A stretch of DNA of 64,000 nucleotides from Streptomyces sp. NBC_00670 (GCF_036226765.1 NZ_CP109017.1:2123501-2187500), one strand, 5' to 3'. Positions 33,319-41,889 are shown, counted from the stretch's first letter. Numbers and translations: made by a program. Notes: generated by a model not told the origin, from the letters alone.

Positions 33319-35241
33319 TCACTCGCACGTCAGCGTGAACGGCACCGTGTCGGACACCGTCTGCTGCGACGACTTGATCTCCACGCCCATCGCGCTGGAC
33401 AGCGACCCCGACTTGGCCCACGTCGTCACGCTCACCGACTCCTCGTGGGTGCGGGGGCCGTCGGCGGCGAAGGACAGCTTCCGCCAGGTCCGGTCGACCA
33501 CCGAGCCGCCCGAGGACACCCAGCGGTAGGTGAACGTCGTCGGCAGCTCGCTCACCGCGAAGGTGGCCGTGAAGGTGGGCGCCTGGCCCTGCGGGGGCGG
33601 GCAGGTGCCCGCGTACGTGGTGTGGGTGCCGGTGACGGAGACGGTGACCGGCGGCCGGGCGGCCGCCGCGCCGTCGTTCTCCACGGTCGCCCCGTCCTGC
33701 GCCCGGCCGGAGGCGGTGGCGGTGGCGGACTTGGCGTCCGTGCCGCCCTTGTCACCGTCGTCGCCACCGCTGTTCGCCAGGGCGTACCCGAGCCCGCCCG
33801 CAAGCACGGCGAACGCGGCCGCGGCCGCGCTCCACACGTACACCGCACGCCGTCGCCGCTCGGCGGGCTGCGGAGAGGGGTTGCCGATGACGGTGGCGGG
33901 GGGCGTCGGGGGGTCCTGCGGAGGCGCGAGGGAGGGGGCGGGCAGCGGGTGGGCGGTGACGGTCGCGGCGGCGGCGGCCGGTGACGGGTTCTGGGGTGGC
34001 GTGGTGGCCGCCTCGGCGGCGGGCGACGGGTTCCGGGGCGGTGCGGGGGTCGCCTCGGCGGTGGGGGTGGCGTCGACGCGGGCGAGGGCGGTGCGGGGGT
34101 CGACGGCGGCGGCCGGTCGTCCGGCGTCCGTCGCGGTGGCCGGTCGTCCGGCGTCCGTCGCGGTGGCCGGCCGCCCGTCACCCGTCGCGACGGCGGTCGG
34201 CTCGGCATCCGCCGTCGCCGTACCCGCCGTCGCCGCATCCGCCGTCGCCGCATCCGCCGTCGCCGCGCCCGTCGTCGCCGCATCCACCGTTACGGCATCG
34301 GTCGGGGCGTCCGTGTCCACCGCCCACTCGACCACCCCCTCGGCCGTTCCCCCGACCACTCCCTCCGCCGTCGATCCCAGGTCCCCGTCCGCCGTCCCCC
34401 CGGCCGCCACGAGCCGCAGTTGCTCGGCGGTCCGTTCGGCGGAGGTGCGCTGCTCGGGGTCCTTGCGCAGCAGGCCCTCGATGACGGGGCCGAGCGGCCC
34501 GGCCCGGTGCGGAGCGGGCGGTTCCTCGTCGACGACGGCCCGCAGCGTGCTCAGCGTGTTCTCGCGCCGGAAGGGCGAGCGCCCCTGCACGGCGGTGTGG
34601 AGCAGCACGCCGAGGGACCACAGGTCGGTCGCGGGCCCCGGCGTACGGCCCAACGCCTGTTCCGGCGCGAGGTATTCGGGCGAGCCGACGACCTCCCCGG
34701 TGAGCGTCAGCGCGGTGTCGCCCTGGACCATGGCGATGCCGAAGTCGGTGAGGATCACCCGGTCGTCGTCGCTGAGGAGGACGTTGGCGGGCTTGACGTC
34801 GCGGTGCAGCACCCCCGCGTCGTGCGCGGCGCGCAGCGCGGCGAGCACCTCCGCGCCGATACGGGCGGCCTCCCGAGGGGCCAACGCGCCCTCTGCGGCG
34901 ATCAGTTCGCCGAGCGACCGGCCGCGAACCAGTTCCATCACGACCCACGGACGGCCGGCGTCGGTGACCACGTCGTGCACGGTGATCACGTTGCGTGCGG
35001 CGATGCGGGCGGCGGCCCACGCCTCCCGCTCCAGCCGCGTGTACATGCGCTCGACCTTGGCGGCGGGCATCCCGGCGGGCGCGCGCACCTCCTTGATCGC
35101 GACCTCGCGGCGCAGCATCTCGTCTCGGGCGCGCCACACGGTTCCCATGCCGCCCTCGCCGAGCGGGGACAGCAGACGGTAACGGCCGGCCACCACGCGT
35201 GCGGCGGCCTCTTCCGGGGGCACCGCGTCCTGGTCCTGCAT
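33319..35241 (-). CDS. Transmembrane Ser/Thr protein kinase (PknB-like)
   Basis: A 640-residue receptor kinase. The kinase domain spans ~18-275: P-loop LGEGGMGTVW, catalytic Lys in VAIKEV, HRDVKPANVLL, DFGIAM, and SPEYLAPEQ. A long Ala/Thr/Pro-rich juxtamembrane linker (~275-465) contains tandem repeats. One membrane helix (VYVWSAAAAAFAVLAGGLGYAL) precedes a ~150-residue extracellular domain. That part is beta-rich with two Cys (GTCPPPQ and FTLTCE) that may form a disulfide, and has no PASTA repeats. The downstream FHA-flavoprotein is its likely partner. Confidence 0.9.
   Translation of the reverse strand: MQDQDAVPPEEAAARVVAGRYRLLSPLGEGGMGTVWRARDEMLRREVAIKEVRAPAGMPAAKVERMYTRLEREAWAAARIAARNVITVHDVVTDAGRPWVVMELVRGRSLGELIAAEGALAPREAARIGAEVLAALRAAHDAGVLHRDVKPANVLLSDDDRVILTDFGIAMVQGDTALTLTGEVVGSPEYLAPEQALGRTPGPATDLWSLGVLLHTAVQGRSPFRRENTLSTLRAVVDEEPPAPHRAGPLGPVIEGLLRKDPEQRTSAERTAEQLRLVAAGGTADGDLGSTAEGVVGGTAEGVVEWAVDTDAPTDAVTVDAATTGAATADAATADAATAGTATADAEPTAVATGDGRPATATDAGRPATATDAGRPAAAVDPRTALARVDATPTAEATPAPPRNPSPAAEAATTPPQNPSPAAAAATVTAHPLPAPSLAPPQDPPTPPATVIGNPSPQPAERRRRAVYVWSAAAAAFAVLAGGLGYALANSGGDDGDKGGTDAKSATATASGRAQDGATVENDGAAAARPPVTVSVTGTHTTYAGTCPPPQGQAPTFTATFAVSELPTTFTYRWVSSGGSVVDRTWRKLSFAADGPRTHEESVSVTTWAKSGSLSSAMGVEIKSSQQTVSDTVPFTLTCE
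34109..34289 (-). repeat. Two in-frame tandem repeat arrays in the kinase linker
   Basis: A 27-base unit encodes about three copies of GRPATATDA (34109-34180). A separate 15-base unit encodes about five copies of Ala-Thr-Ala-Asp-Ala type residues (34207-34289). Both keep the frame, so copy number can change linker length without breaking the protein. Confidence 0.75.
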
Positions 35242-35375
35242 GGGGCGACTCTCCCTCGTCTCTCGGGCGTGGACGGGTTCACCGTGCCGGGAGACACCAC
35301 TCCGCCCCCACCACCGAAACGTTCGCCCGCCCGCTCAACTACACGCAGGACAGGGCCCGTTCGGTTCGACGAAGT

Positions 35376-36005
35376 CTAACCCCACGACTTCACACCGCGT
35401 GTCCGCGCGGGCGGGCAGCTTGGAGTCACGGATGCGGCCGTGGTCGGCCAGAGGCCCTGCTCGGACAGGTGGAGCACGAGGGCCGCGATGTTCCAGGCGT
35501 CGTCCTCACCTCGGTGGTGGCGTCCTTCGAGCGGTAGCCCGGCGATCTCCAGTGCCGTCGCCATGCCGGGGCGCCTGCGCAGGCCGTACGCCGCGGTGAA
35601 GACCGCCTTGGCGTTGGTGTGCCGGCGGCCGAAGGGGTAGGGCGTCCGTGTCGCCCGGCACTGCCGGGTGAACTGGTGACGGTCGTAGTCGCCCCAGCTG
35701 ATCCACGGCCGGCTGCCTGCCCGATGCTCGGCCGCCAGCAGTCGGCACGCCTCGGCGAAGCCGACCCCCTGGTCGACTTCCCGCCGGGTGAGGCCGGTCA
35801 GCTCCGTGCAGAACTCGCTGACGGTGGACCTCCCGGGACGCACCAGAATGCGGTTCCGGGCAAGGCGCTCACCGGCCCCCAGGTCAACGACGGTGAGTCC
35901 GATCTCGATGATTTCGCTGACCTCGTCGGACGGCGGGGGGCCCGCCCAACAGGTCGCCTCCACGTCCACGACGTTGACGAGGTGCTCGTTCCCGGTGCGC
36001 TTCAC
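35376..36005 (-). CDS. DEDDh-type 3'-5' exonuclease (ERI1/RNase T-like)
   Basis: A 209-residue nuclease. Exo I is VVDVEATCW (Asp-x-Glu), exo II is WISWGDYDRHQF, and exo III is RHHRGEDDAWN with the DEDDh His and Asp. EIIEIGLTVVDL matches the ERI1-like subgroup. Substrate could be RNA or DNA ends. GTG 36005 (VKRTGNEHLVN) is used; a GTG at 36041 adds twelve basic residues. It stands alone between the kinase and SDR genes. Confidence 0.85.
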   Translation of the reverse strand: MKRTGNEHLVNVVDVEATCWAGPPPSDEVSEIIEIGLTVVDLGAGERLARNRILVRPGRSTVSEFCTELTGLTRREVDQGVGFAEACRLLAAEHRAGSRPWISWGDYDRHQFTRQCRATRTPYPFGRRHTNAKAVFTAAYGLRRRPGMATALEIAGLPLEGRHHRGEDDAWNIAALVLHLSEQGLWPTTAASVTPSCPPARTRGVKSWG

Positions 36006-36110
36006 GACGAAGAACCTAGGGAAGCGCGGCCGCCGGGGCACGTGAATTCCGGCACCGCCCGCCCACCGGTCCGCTCCGGCGCGGGCGCAGGCAACGCCCC
36101 GCCCCGACGC

Positions 36111-36914
36111 CTACGTGCCCGTCGCGGTCGTCGCGATGCCGCCGTCCACCGGGATGACGGCGCCCGTGAGGTAGGCCCCGGCCCGGCCGGCGAGGAACAC
36201 GGCGGTGCCCGCCATGTCGTCGTCGCGGCCGAGCCGGCGCAGCGGGGCCTTCGCCGCGATCGCGTCCCCGACGGCTTCGAGCGTGGTCGCCATCATCTGC
36301 GACGGGAACGGTCCCGGTGCCACCGCGTTCACCGTGATGTGCTGGGGGCCCAACTCCCGGGCGAGCACTCGGGTGAGCTGATGGAGTGCCGCTTTGCTGC
36401 CGGCGTAGGAGTAGTTGGGCGAAGCGGCGACGTGGATGGCGGCGATGCTGCCGATGTTGATGACCCGCGCGGGGTCGTCGGCGGTGCCCGCGCTGCGCAG
36501 TGCGGGAAGCAGCGCCCGCACCAGCCAGAACGGCGACTTGAGGTTGAGGTCGAGCACCGTGTCCCAGGCCTCGTCCGGGAACGTCTCCAGCGGCTCGCGC
36601 CACATCGCTCCGGCGTTGTTGACGAGGATGTCCAGGCGGCCCGAGTCGGCCGTGACGAGATCGGCGAGGCGCCGGCACTCGTCGTGCCGGGAGAGGTCGG
36701 CGGGGATCGCTCGGACGTCGCCGAATGCGGACAGGTGATGCTGTGCGTCCGCGCACGCGTCTGCCGTGCGTGAACTGATGACGACGCGGGCGCCCGCCTG
36801 GAGAAGGCCGCGCGCGATCATCATCCCAATGCCCTTGGTGCCCCCGGTGACAAGGGCGTATTTCCCCCTCAGATCGAAGAGTCCTGTGTGAGTGGTGAAT
36901 TGCGTGTCCGCCAT
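36111..36914 (-). CDS. Short-chain dehydrogenase (MmyB-regulator partner)
   Basis: A 267-residue classical SDR with TGGTKGIGMMIA for cofactor binding, NNAGAMW, and the catalytic Ser/Tyr/Lys in NIGSIAA and NYSYAGSKAAL. A ~16-residue N-terminal extension precedes the Rossmann fold. It is divergent from an XRE/MmyB-type regulator across 149 bases with a palindrome. SDR genes next to MmyB-type regulators are a recurrent actinobacterial pair, so the regulator likely controls this enzyme in response to its ligand. Confidence 0.9.
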   Translation of the reverse strand: MADTQFTTHTGLFDLRGKYALVTGGTKGIGMMIARGLLQAGARVVISSRTADACADAQHHLSAFGDVRAIPADLSRHDECRRLADLVTADSGRLDILVNNAGAMWREPLETFPDEAWDTVLDLNLKSPFWLVRALLPALRSAGTADDPARVINIGSIAAIHVAASPNYSYAGSKAALHQLTRVLARELGPQHITVNAVAPGPFPSQMMATTLEAVGDAIAAKAPLRRLGRDDDMAGTAVFLAGRAGAYLTGAVIPVDGGIATTATGT

Positions 36915-37013
36915 GAGTCCCTTTTTTCTCCGGTAGCCGGTAGCCGACTCAACGAGGTTGACAGCCGCTCCGGACGTCCGGGAGACCCGCTGAAACAGGG
37001 ACCGGGCCGTCGG

Positions 37014-37028
37014 GGTACCAGCAGTACC
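37014..37028. promoter_or_regulatory. Putative MmyB-type operator
   Basis: GGTAC-CAGCA-GTACC is a perfect 5-bp inverted repeat with a 5-base centre, between the SDR and regulator genes and 35 bases before the regulator start. A second palindrome, CCGGACGTCCGG (36970-36981), lies nearer the SDR. Confidence 0.6.
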
Positions 37029-37063
37029 TCCCTCCGTCTGCGGGCAGGGCCTACGGTGAGGAG

Positions 37064-37957
37064 GTGGCCACGATCGATCCGCGCACCGAGATCAAGGAAT
37101 TCCTGCGTTCGCGTCGCGCGCGGATCGCGCCCGAGCGGGCCGGACTGGCCGCCTACGGCGGCAACCGCCGGGTCACGGGGCTGCGGCGCGAGGAGGTGGC
37201 TCTCCTGGCGGGCGTGTCGGTCGACTACTACGTCCGGATGGAGCGCGGCAGCCTCACCGGTGCCTCCGACGGGGTGCTCGACGCACTGGCCTCCGCCCTG
37301 CAACTCGACGAGGCCGAGCGCGCGCACCTGTACCACCTCGCCCGGCAGTCCGGGGCCCCCGGCGGCCCACGCCACCGGCGCCCCACCGCCACCGCCGCGA
37401 CGGTACGTCCGGCGCTTCAGCAGGTCCTCGACGCCCTCACCGACGCACCGGCCTGTATCCACAACAACTGTTACGACGTACTGGCCATGAATCAACTCGC
37501 CCGCGCACTGTATTCACCGTTGCTGGCCGACACCCGACGCCCGGCGAACACCGCGCGGTTCGTGTATCTGAATCCCGAAGCGGCGAAGAAATTCTTCGTC
37601 GACTACGACCACATCGCCCGCGACGCGGCGGCGAAACTCCGCATGGAATCCGGCCGCAATCCGCACGACGAGGACCTGACCGCCCTGATCGACGAATTGA
37701 CGGAAAGCAGCGAACTCTTCCGGCAACGATGGGCATCCCGGGACGTCCGCCTCCAATGGTCCGGACGCAAACGTGTGCACCACCCGGTGGTCGGCCGCCT
37801 CGATCTGGACGTCGAGTCGATGCAACTCCCCTCCGACCCCGGCCTGCACCTGAACGTCTACACCGCCCCCACCGGCACACCGACCGCCGACGGCCTGACC
37901 CTCCTGGCATCCTGGGCGGCCGACCGGGAAAACCCGGCCGCACGCTCCCGCCAGTAG
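37064..37957 (+). CDS. XRE-family regulator with MmyB-like ligand-binding domain
   Basis: A 297-residue regulator starting at GTG 37064. The HTH (~15-85) reads RRVTGLRREEVALLAGVSVD with YYVRMERG, the hallmark of this family. Residues ~105-285 form the MmyB-like PAS-type ligand domain (NCYDVLAMNQLARALY, RFVYLNPEAAKKFFVDY, WASRDVRLQ, HHPVVGRLDLD). Such proteins sense a small hydrophobic ligand and control an adjacent oxidoreductase gene. It is convergent with rnpB, with about 30 bases between. Confidence 0.9.
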   Translation: MATIDPRTEIKEFLRSRRARIAPERAGLAAYGGNRRVTGLRREEVALLAGVSVDYYVRMERGSLTGASDGVLDALASALQLDEAERAHLYHLARQSGAPGGPRHRRPTATAATVRPALQQVLDALTDAPACIHNNCYDVLAMNQLARALYSPLLADTRRPANTARFVYLNPEAAKKFFVDYDHIARDAAAKLRMESGRNPHDEDLTALIDELTESSELFRQRWASRDVRLQWSGRKRVHHPVVGRLDLDVESMQLPSDPGLHLNVYTAPTGTPTADGLTLLASWAADRENPAARSRQ

Positions 37958-37986
37958 AACTGCCCCGATCATCGGGGGCGGGGTGA

Positions 37987-38402
37987 GCGGCAGACGAGTC
38001 GGGCTGTACGCCGGGTTCTGTTCCGACGGGTCCTCGCGGGCCCGTCGGCGACGGCCATCCATCTAGGGCCGGCGTTGCCGCCGGCCTCGTGCGGTCCACC
38101 CGCGGACTCGGGCGGGCAGCCCTCGAACGTCCGCGCAGAGCGCTTTTCACGGCGCTCCTCTTGACCTTGCTCCGGGTGGGGTTTACCTAGCTGCCCAGGT
38201 CACCCTGGGCACTGGTGGTCTCTTACACCACCGTTTCACCCTTACCCGGCGCCTGAGCGCCGGGCGGTCTGTTTTCTGTGGCACTGTCCCGCGGGTCACC
38301 CCGGGTGGCTGTTGGCCATCACCCTGCCCTGTGGAGCCCGGACGTTCCTCGGGAAGCCCCCGAAGGGTCCTCACGCGGCCGCCCGCCCGGCTCGTCTGCC
38401 GT
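37987..38402 (-). ncRNA. rnpB: RNase P RNA (type A)
   Basis: The catalytic RNA of RNase P, which matures tRNA 5' ends. The minus strand starts with GGCAGACGAG near 38400 and ends with CTCGTCTGCC near 37989, the P1 helix. Universally conserved parts are visible: GAGGAACGTCCGGGCTCC (38360 to 38335 area), GGGTGATGGCCAAC, AGGGTGAAACGGTGGTGTAAG, and near the 3' end ACAGAACCCGGCGTACAG. Length is about 412-416 bases, normal for Streptomyces. Ends are set from P1 and may be off by a few bases. The upstream EamA reading frame runs about 80 bases into its 5' region. Confidence 0.95.
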
Positions 38403-39320
38403 GTCGACCATGGTACCGGGCGGAACGACGGGCAGCGGCTCCGGCTCCCGTGCCGGCGGTGCGACGCGGGGGCCCGTCGTCGCCAGGACCGAGCCCGCGA
38501 GGATGAGGGCGAACGCGGCCAGGACGCCCGCCGTCAGGTGCTCGTCCAGGAAGAGGGCGCCCGCGGCCACCGCGATCGCCGGGTTGACGTAGGTGAAGAC
38601 CGTGGCGCGGGTGGGGCCGGCCTCCTTGATCAGTTCGAGGAAGGCGACGAACGCCAGCGCCGTGCAGATCGCGCCGAGCCCGGCGAGGGCGGTCAGGACC
38701 TGCGCGGACGGCATCGTCTCGGGCATGCCCACCGCTGCCGCCGGGGCGTACACCAGTGCGGCCAGTGCCAGGCAGGGAGCCGTGAGTTGCAGCGTCGGCA
38801 CGTCCTTGAGGTGGCGGGCGACGATCAGCGGCGCCGTCGCATAGCCGAGGACCGTCAGCAGCACCTCCGCCAGCGAGCGGGTGTCGCCCCCGGTCAGATG
38901 CGGCAGCGTGAGGACGGTGACGCCCGCCAGCCCCAGCAGCAGTCCCGTGAGCCGTCGCGGGCCCAGGTGTTCCGCGCTGCCGAAGAACCGCGCCAGGACG
39001 ACGCCGACGATCGGCACACCCGCGATCAGCAGCCCGGCTGTCGAGCTGGAGAGGTGGCGTTCGGCGTCGGTCAGGGTCCACCAGGGGCCGATGATCTCGA
39101 TGCACGCGAAGGCCAGCATCGGACGCCAGTGGGTGCGGACGGTTCGGGGCAGGCCGCCCCGGCGTATCGCGAAGGGGAGCAGGAGCGCCGCGCCGAGCGC
39201 ACAGCGCGTGAACACCACGACGGACGGGGACAGGGCATCCACCGCCACCTTGATCATCAGATAGGGGATGCCCCAGACCACTCCCATCAGGGAGAACAGG
39301 AACCAGCCGCGTGCAGTCAT
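38319..39320 (-). CDS. EamA/RhaT-family permease (DMT exporter)
   Basis: A 333-residue, ten-helix drug/metabolite transporter. Two EamA repeats are visible, starting FLFSLMGVVWGIPYLMIK and ATAPLIVARHLKD. ATVFTYVNPAIAVAAGALFLDEHL is the conserved final half of repeat 2. ATG 39320 lies six bases from the AraC stop, so the two form an operon. The last ~27 codons lie within rnpB and the first in-frame stop (38319-38321) sits about 80 bases into that RNA; the protein tail is thus unusual (Pro/Glu/Gly-rich). Confidence 0.88.
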   Translation of the reverse strand: MTARGWFLFSLMGVVWGIPYLMIKVAVDALSPSVVVFTRCALGAALLLPFAIRRGGLPRTVRTHWRPMLAFACIEIIGPWWTLTDAERHLSSSTAGLLIAGVPIVGVVLARFFGSAEHLGPRRLTGLLLGLAGVTVLTLPHLTGGDTRSLAEVLLTVLGYATAPLIVARHLKDVPTLQLTAPCLALAALVYAPAAAVGMPETMPSAQVLTALAGLGAICTALAFVAFLELIKEAGPTRATVFTYVNPAIAVAAGALFLDEHLTAGVLAAFALILAGSVLATTGPRVAPPAREPEPLPVVPPGTMVDTADEPGGRPREDPSGASRGTSGLHRAG

Positions 39321-39325
39321 GCGGC

Positions 39326-40174
39326 CTACTGTGGCCGGGCCCGCCGTCCGTCGTCTTGAACGCTGTTGCGGTACGCCGCCGGGGTCACCCCGAGCACCCG
39401 GCGGAACCAGCGGGTGAGGTGCGCCTGGTCGGCGAAGCCCACCAGCGGGGCCACGTCGGCGGGGCGCAGCCCGGACTCCAGCAGGCCGCGCGCCCGGCTC
39501 ACCCGGTACTGGGCGAGCCAGGCGTACGGCGGGATGCCGGTGGCGGTGCGGAAGGCCCGCAGGAGCTGATAGCGGGAGAGGTCCAGCTCGGCGGCGAGTC
39601 CGGCGAGGGAGGGCGGGGCGGTGAGCTCGTCGGCGAGCCTCTCCCGTACGGCGCGGGCGATGCGCTCGGCGCCGGGGACGGTGCCGTCCACCGGGCGGGC
39701 CGTGGAGTGGCGGCGGGCCAGCGCGGTGAGCAGCCAGGGCAGCCGCGACTCGACCTCCAGCGGGTCGGGGCAGGCGCTCAGCTCGGCGTGCGCGGCACGC
39801 AGCGCGTCGGCCAGCTCGGGGTCGTCGACCAGCCCCTCGCGGAAGTGCGGCGGACCGGCGCCGACGGTGCCGTCGGAGAGCAGGTCCGGCGCGGCGTACA
39901 GGGCGCGGTAGGCATAGCCGCCGGTCGGGGCGGAGGGGCCGCCGGTGTGCATCTCGCCGGGCCCGAGGACGATGACGGAACCGGGGCCGGTGCGGAGCCG
40001 GCCGCCCCGGTAGTCGATGCTCTCCGAGCCACCGATGCTGACGCCGATGGTGAACTCGGCGTGCGCGTGCGGCGCGTACACGTGCCGGTCGAACCGCGCG
40101 GTCAGCAGATCGAGCGCGGGCCCGCCCCGCCCGAGCCGCGCCCGCGTCCACCGCGCCTGCTCCCGTGCGCCCAT
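39326..40174 (-). CDS. AraC-family transcriptional regulator
   Basis: A 282-residue regulator. The N-terminal ~150 residues are a cupin-like AraC ligand domain (YAPHAHAEFTIGVS, GSVIVLGPGEMHTG). The C-terminal ~100 residues are the double HTH domain (LSRYQLLRAFRTATGIPPYAW, VGFADQAHLTRWFRRVLGVTPAAYR). It is directly upstream of the EamA exporter, an arrangement in which the regulator usually controls the transporter. ATG 40174 fits family length; GTG about 28 bases upstream is an alternative. Confidence 0.9.
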   Translation of the reverse strand: MGAREQARWTRARLGRGGPALDLLTARFDRHVYAPHAHAEFTIGVSIGGSESIDYRGGRLRTGPGSVIVLGPGEMHTGGPSAPTGGYAYRALYAAPDLLSDGTVGAGPPHFREGLVDDPELADALRAAHAELSACPDPLEVESRLPWLLTALARRHSTARPVDGTVPGAERIARAVRERLADELTAPPSLAGLAAELDLSRYQLLRAFRTATGIPPYAWLAQYRVSRARGLLESGLRPADVAPLVGFADQAHLTRWFRRVLGVTPAAYRNSVQDDGRRARPQ

Positions 40175-40294
40175 CGCCCCCGTGCCCCCCTCGTCGTCCA
40201 CCAGGATGCAACGCGGGGCGGTCCCGTGTTCATCCCGGGCATCCTGTGCCGCCCCGTACGCTGGCACGCAGTTCCGACGAAGGAGAAAGAAGCC

Positions 40295-41077
40295 GTGCTC
40301 GTCCTGTTGCCGCCCTCCGAGGGCAAGGCCGATGCGGGGCGCGGTGCCCCGCTGAAGCCGGAGTCGCTGTCGTTGCCGGGGCTCGCCGAGGCGCGGGCGG
40401 TCGTGCTCGACGCGTTGGTCGAGCTGTGCGCCGGTGACGAGGAGAAGGCGCGCGAGGTGCTCGGGCTGAGCGAGGGGCTGCGGGGCGAGGTCGGCAAGAA
40501 CGCCGGGCTGCGCACGGCGGGGGCGCGGCCCGCCGGGGAGATCTACACCGGCGTGCTGTACGACGCCCTCGACCTCCCCTCCCTCGACGCGGCGGCCAAG
40601 CGGCGTGCGGCGCGCTCGCTGCTGGTCTTCTCGGGGCTGTGGGGTGCCGTGCGGGTGACCGACCGGATTCCGTCGTACCGCTGCTCGATGGGCGTACGGC
40701 TGCCGGGGATCGGCGCGCTGGGCACGCACTGGCGTGCGCCGATGTCCTCGGTACTTCCGGAGACCGCCGGGGACGGGCTGGTGCTCGACCTGCGGTCGGC
40801 GGCGTACGCGGCGGCCTGGAAGCCGAAGGGTGAGGTCGCGGAGCGGACGGCGTCCGTGCGGGTGCTGCACGCGCCCACCCGGAAGGTGGTCAGCCACTTC
40901 AACAAGGCGACCAAGGGCCGGATCGTACGGAGCCTGCTGACCGACGGGGCAGCGCCGAAGGACCCGGCCGAGCTGGTGACGGCACTGCGGGACCTGGGGT
41001 ACGTGGTGGAGGCCTCGGCACCGGAGAAGAAGGGGCGGGGCTGGTCACTGGACGTGCTGGTGGAGCAGGTGCACTGA
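40295..41077 (+). CDS. yaaA: YaaA-family peroxide stress protein
   Basis: A 260-residue YaaA/DUF328 protein. Family marks are the N-terminal LLPPSEGKADAG, GLWGAVRVTDRIPSYRCSM, and the C-terminal KVVSHFNKATKGRIVR, which belongs to its helix-hairpin-helix DNA-binding fold. In E. coli YaaA limits free iron during H2O2 stress. GTG 40295 follows AAGGAG by ten bases. It is divergent from the AraC gene. Confidence 0.9.
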   Translation: MLVLLPPSEGKADAGRGAPLKPESLSLPGLAEARAVVLDALVELCAGDEEKAREVLGLSEGLRGEVGKNAGLRTAGARPAGEIYTGVLYDALDLPSLDAAAKRRAARSLLVFSGLWGAVRVTDRIPSYRCSMGVRLPGIGALGTHWRAPMSSVLPETAGDGLVLDLRSAAYAAAWKPKGEVAERTASVRVLHAPTRKVVSHFNKATKGRIVRSLLTDGAAPKDPAELVTALRDLGYVVEASAPEKKGRGWSLDVLVEQVH

Positions 41078-41133
41078 GGGGCGCCTGGTCGGGCAGGCGC
41101 GTTGCGGGGCGCCCGGTCGGGCGGGTGAGTTGC
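41078..41133. repeat. Diverged 28-bp tandem duplication after yaaA
   Basis: 41078-41105 and 41106-41133 share the pattern GGGGCGCC(T/C)GGTCGGGC...GTTGC. It sits immediately after the yaaA stop and before the eda regulatory region. No function is apparent. Confidence 0.6.
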
Positions 41134-41167
41134 GGGGGCGTTCGGCCGCATTCCTTGCGTTGCACGC

Positions 41168-41209
41168 TGCGCAATGCCCTTTGCGCAGGGTGCGTCCGCT
41201 CGGCAGGAT
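41168..41209 (+). promoter_or_regulatory. eda promoter with overlapping palindromic operator
   Basis: TGCGCAA-TGCCCT-TTGCGCA (41168-41187) is a perfect 7-bp inverted repeat. Its right arm overlaps a -35-like TTGCGC (41181-41186). A -10-like CAGGAT (41204-41209) follows after 17 bases and ends 7 bases before the eda ATG, consistent with a leaderless mRNA. An extra TTGCG half-site lies at 41155-41159. Confidence 0.65.
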
Positions 41210-41215
41210 GAGGGC

Positions 41216-41869
41216 ATGTCCTCCGCCGTGCCCCCGCCGCCCGCCGTCCTGCCCGCCTCCGTCCTCGACCTCGCGCCCGTGCTGCCCGTGGTCGTCGTCG
41301 ACGACGCCGCCGACGCCGTACCGCTCGCGCGGGCGCTGGTCGCCGGGGGGCTGCCCGCGATCGAGGTGACGCTGCGGACGCCCGCCGCGCTCGACGCGAT
41401 CCGCGCGGTGGCCGACGCGGTGCCGGACGCGGTGGTCGGCGCCGGCACCGTACTGACCCCCGCGCACGTGACGCGGTGCGTCGAGGCCGGGGCGCGGTTC
41501 CTGGTCAGCCCCGGGTGGACGGAGACCCTGCTGGCGGCCATGACCGCCGCCGGGGTGCCGTTCCTGCCGGGGGTGTCGACCGCCTCGGAGGTCGTGGCAC
41601 TGCTGGAGCGGGGGGTGACGGAGATGAAGTTCTTCCCCGCCGAGGCCGCGGGCGGCACCGCCTACCTCAAGTCGCTCGCCGGGCCGCTCGCCGGGGCCCG
41701 GTTCTGCCCCACCGGCGGCATCGGTCCGGACACCGCGTCCGCGTATCTCGCCCTGCCCAACGTCGGGTGCGTGGGCGGCAGTTGGATGGTGCCGGCGGAC
41801 GCGGTGGCCGCGGGCGACTGGACCCGCGTCGAACGGCTGGCGCGGGAGGCGGCGGCGCTGCGGCGGTGA
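41216..41869 (+). CDS. eda: KDPG/KHG aldolase
   Basis: A 217-residue class I aldolase that splits 2-keto-3-deoxy-6-phosphogluconate into pyruvate and glyceraldehyde-3-phosphate. The catalytic Glu is in IEVTLRTP and the Schiff-base Lys in EMKFFPAEAAGG. AGTVLTPAHV and CPTGGIGPDTA supply the phosphate site. It starts leaderless behind a palindromic operator. No edd or gluconate genes lie nearby, so it may serve a scattered Entner-Doudoroff or uronate route. Confidence 0.92.
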   Translation: MSSAVPPPPAVLPASVLDLAPVLPVVVVDDAADAVPLARALVAGGLPAIEVTLRTPAALDAIRAVADAVPDAVVGAGTVLTPAHVTRCVEAGARFLVSPGWTETLLAAMTAAGVPFLPGVSTASEVVALLERGVTEMKFFPAEAAGGTAYLKSLAGPLAGARFCPTGGIGPDTASAYLALPNVGCVGGSWMVPADAVAAGDWTRVERLAREAAALRR

Positions 41870-41889
41870 TCCAGGGCCTGTCGTCCGGA

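Noticed and set aside
34109..34289. Possible CRISPR array
   Set aside because: The repeats are 15 and 27 bases with no unique spacers and encode the kinase linker in frame.
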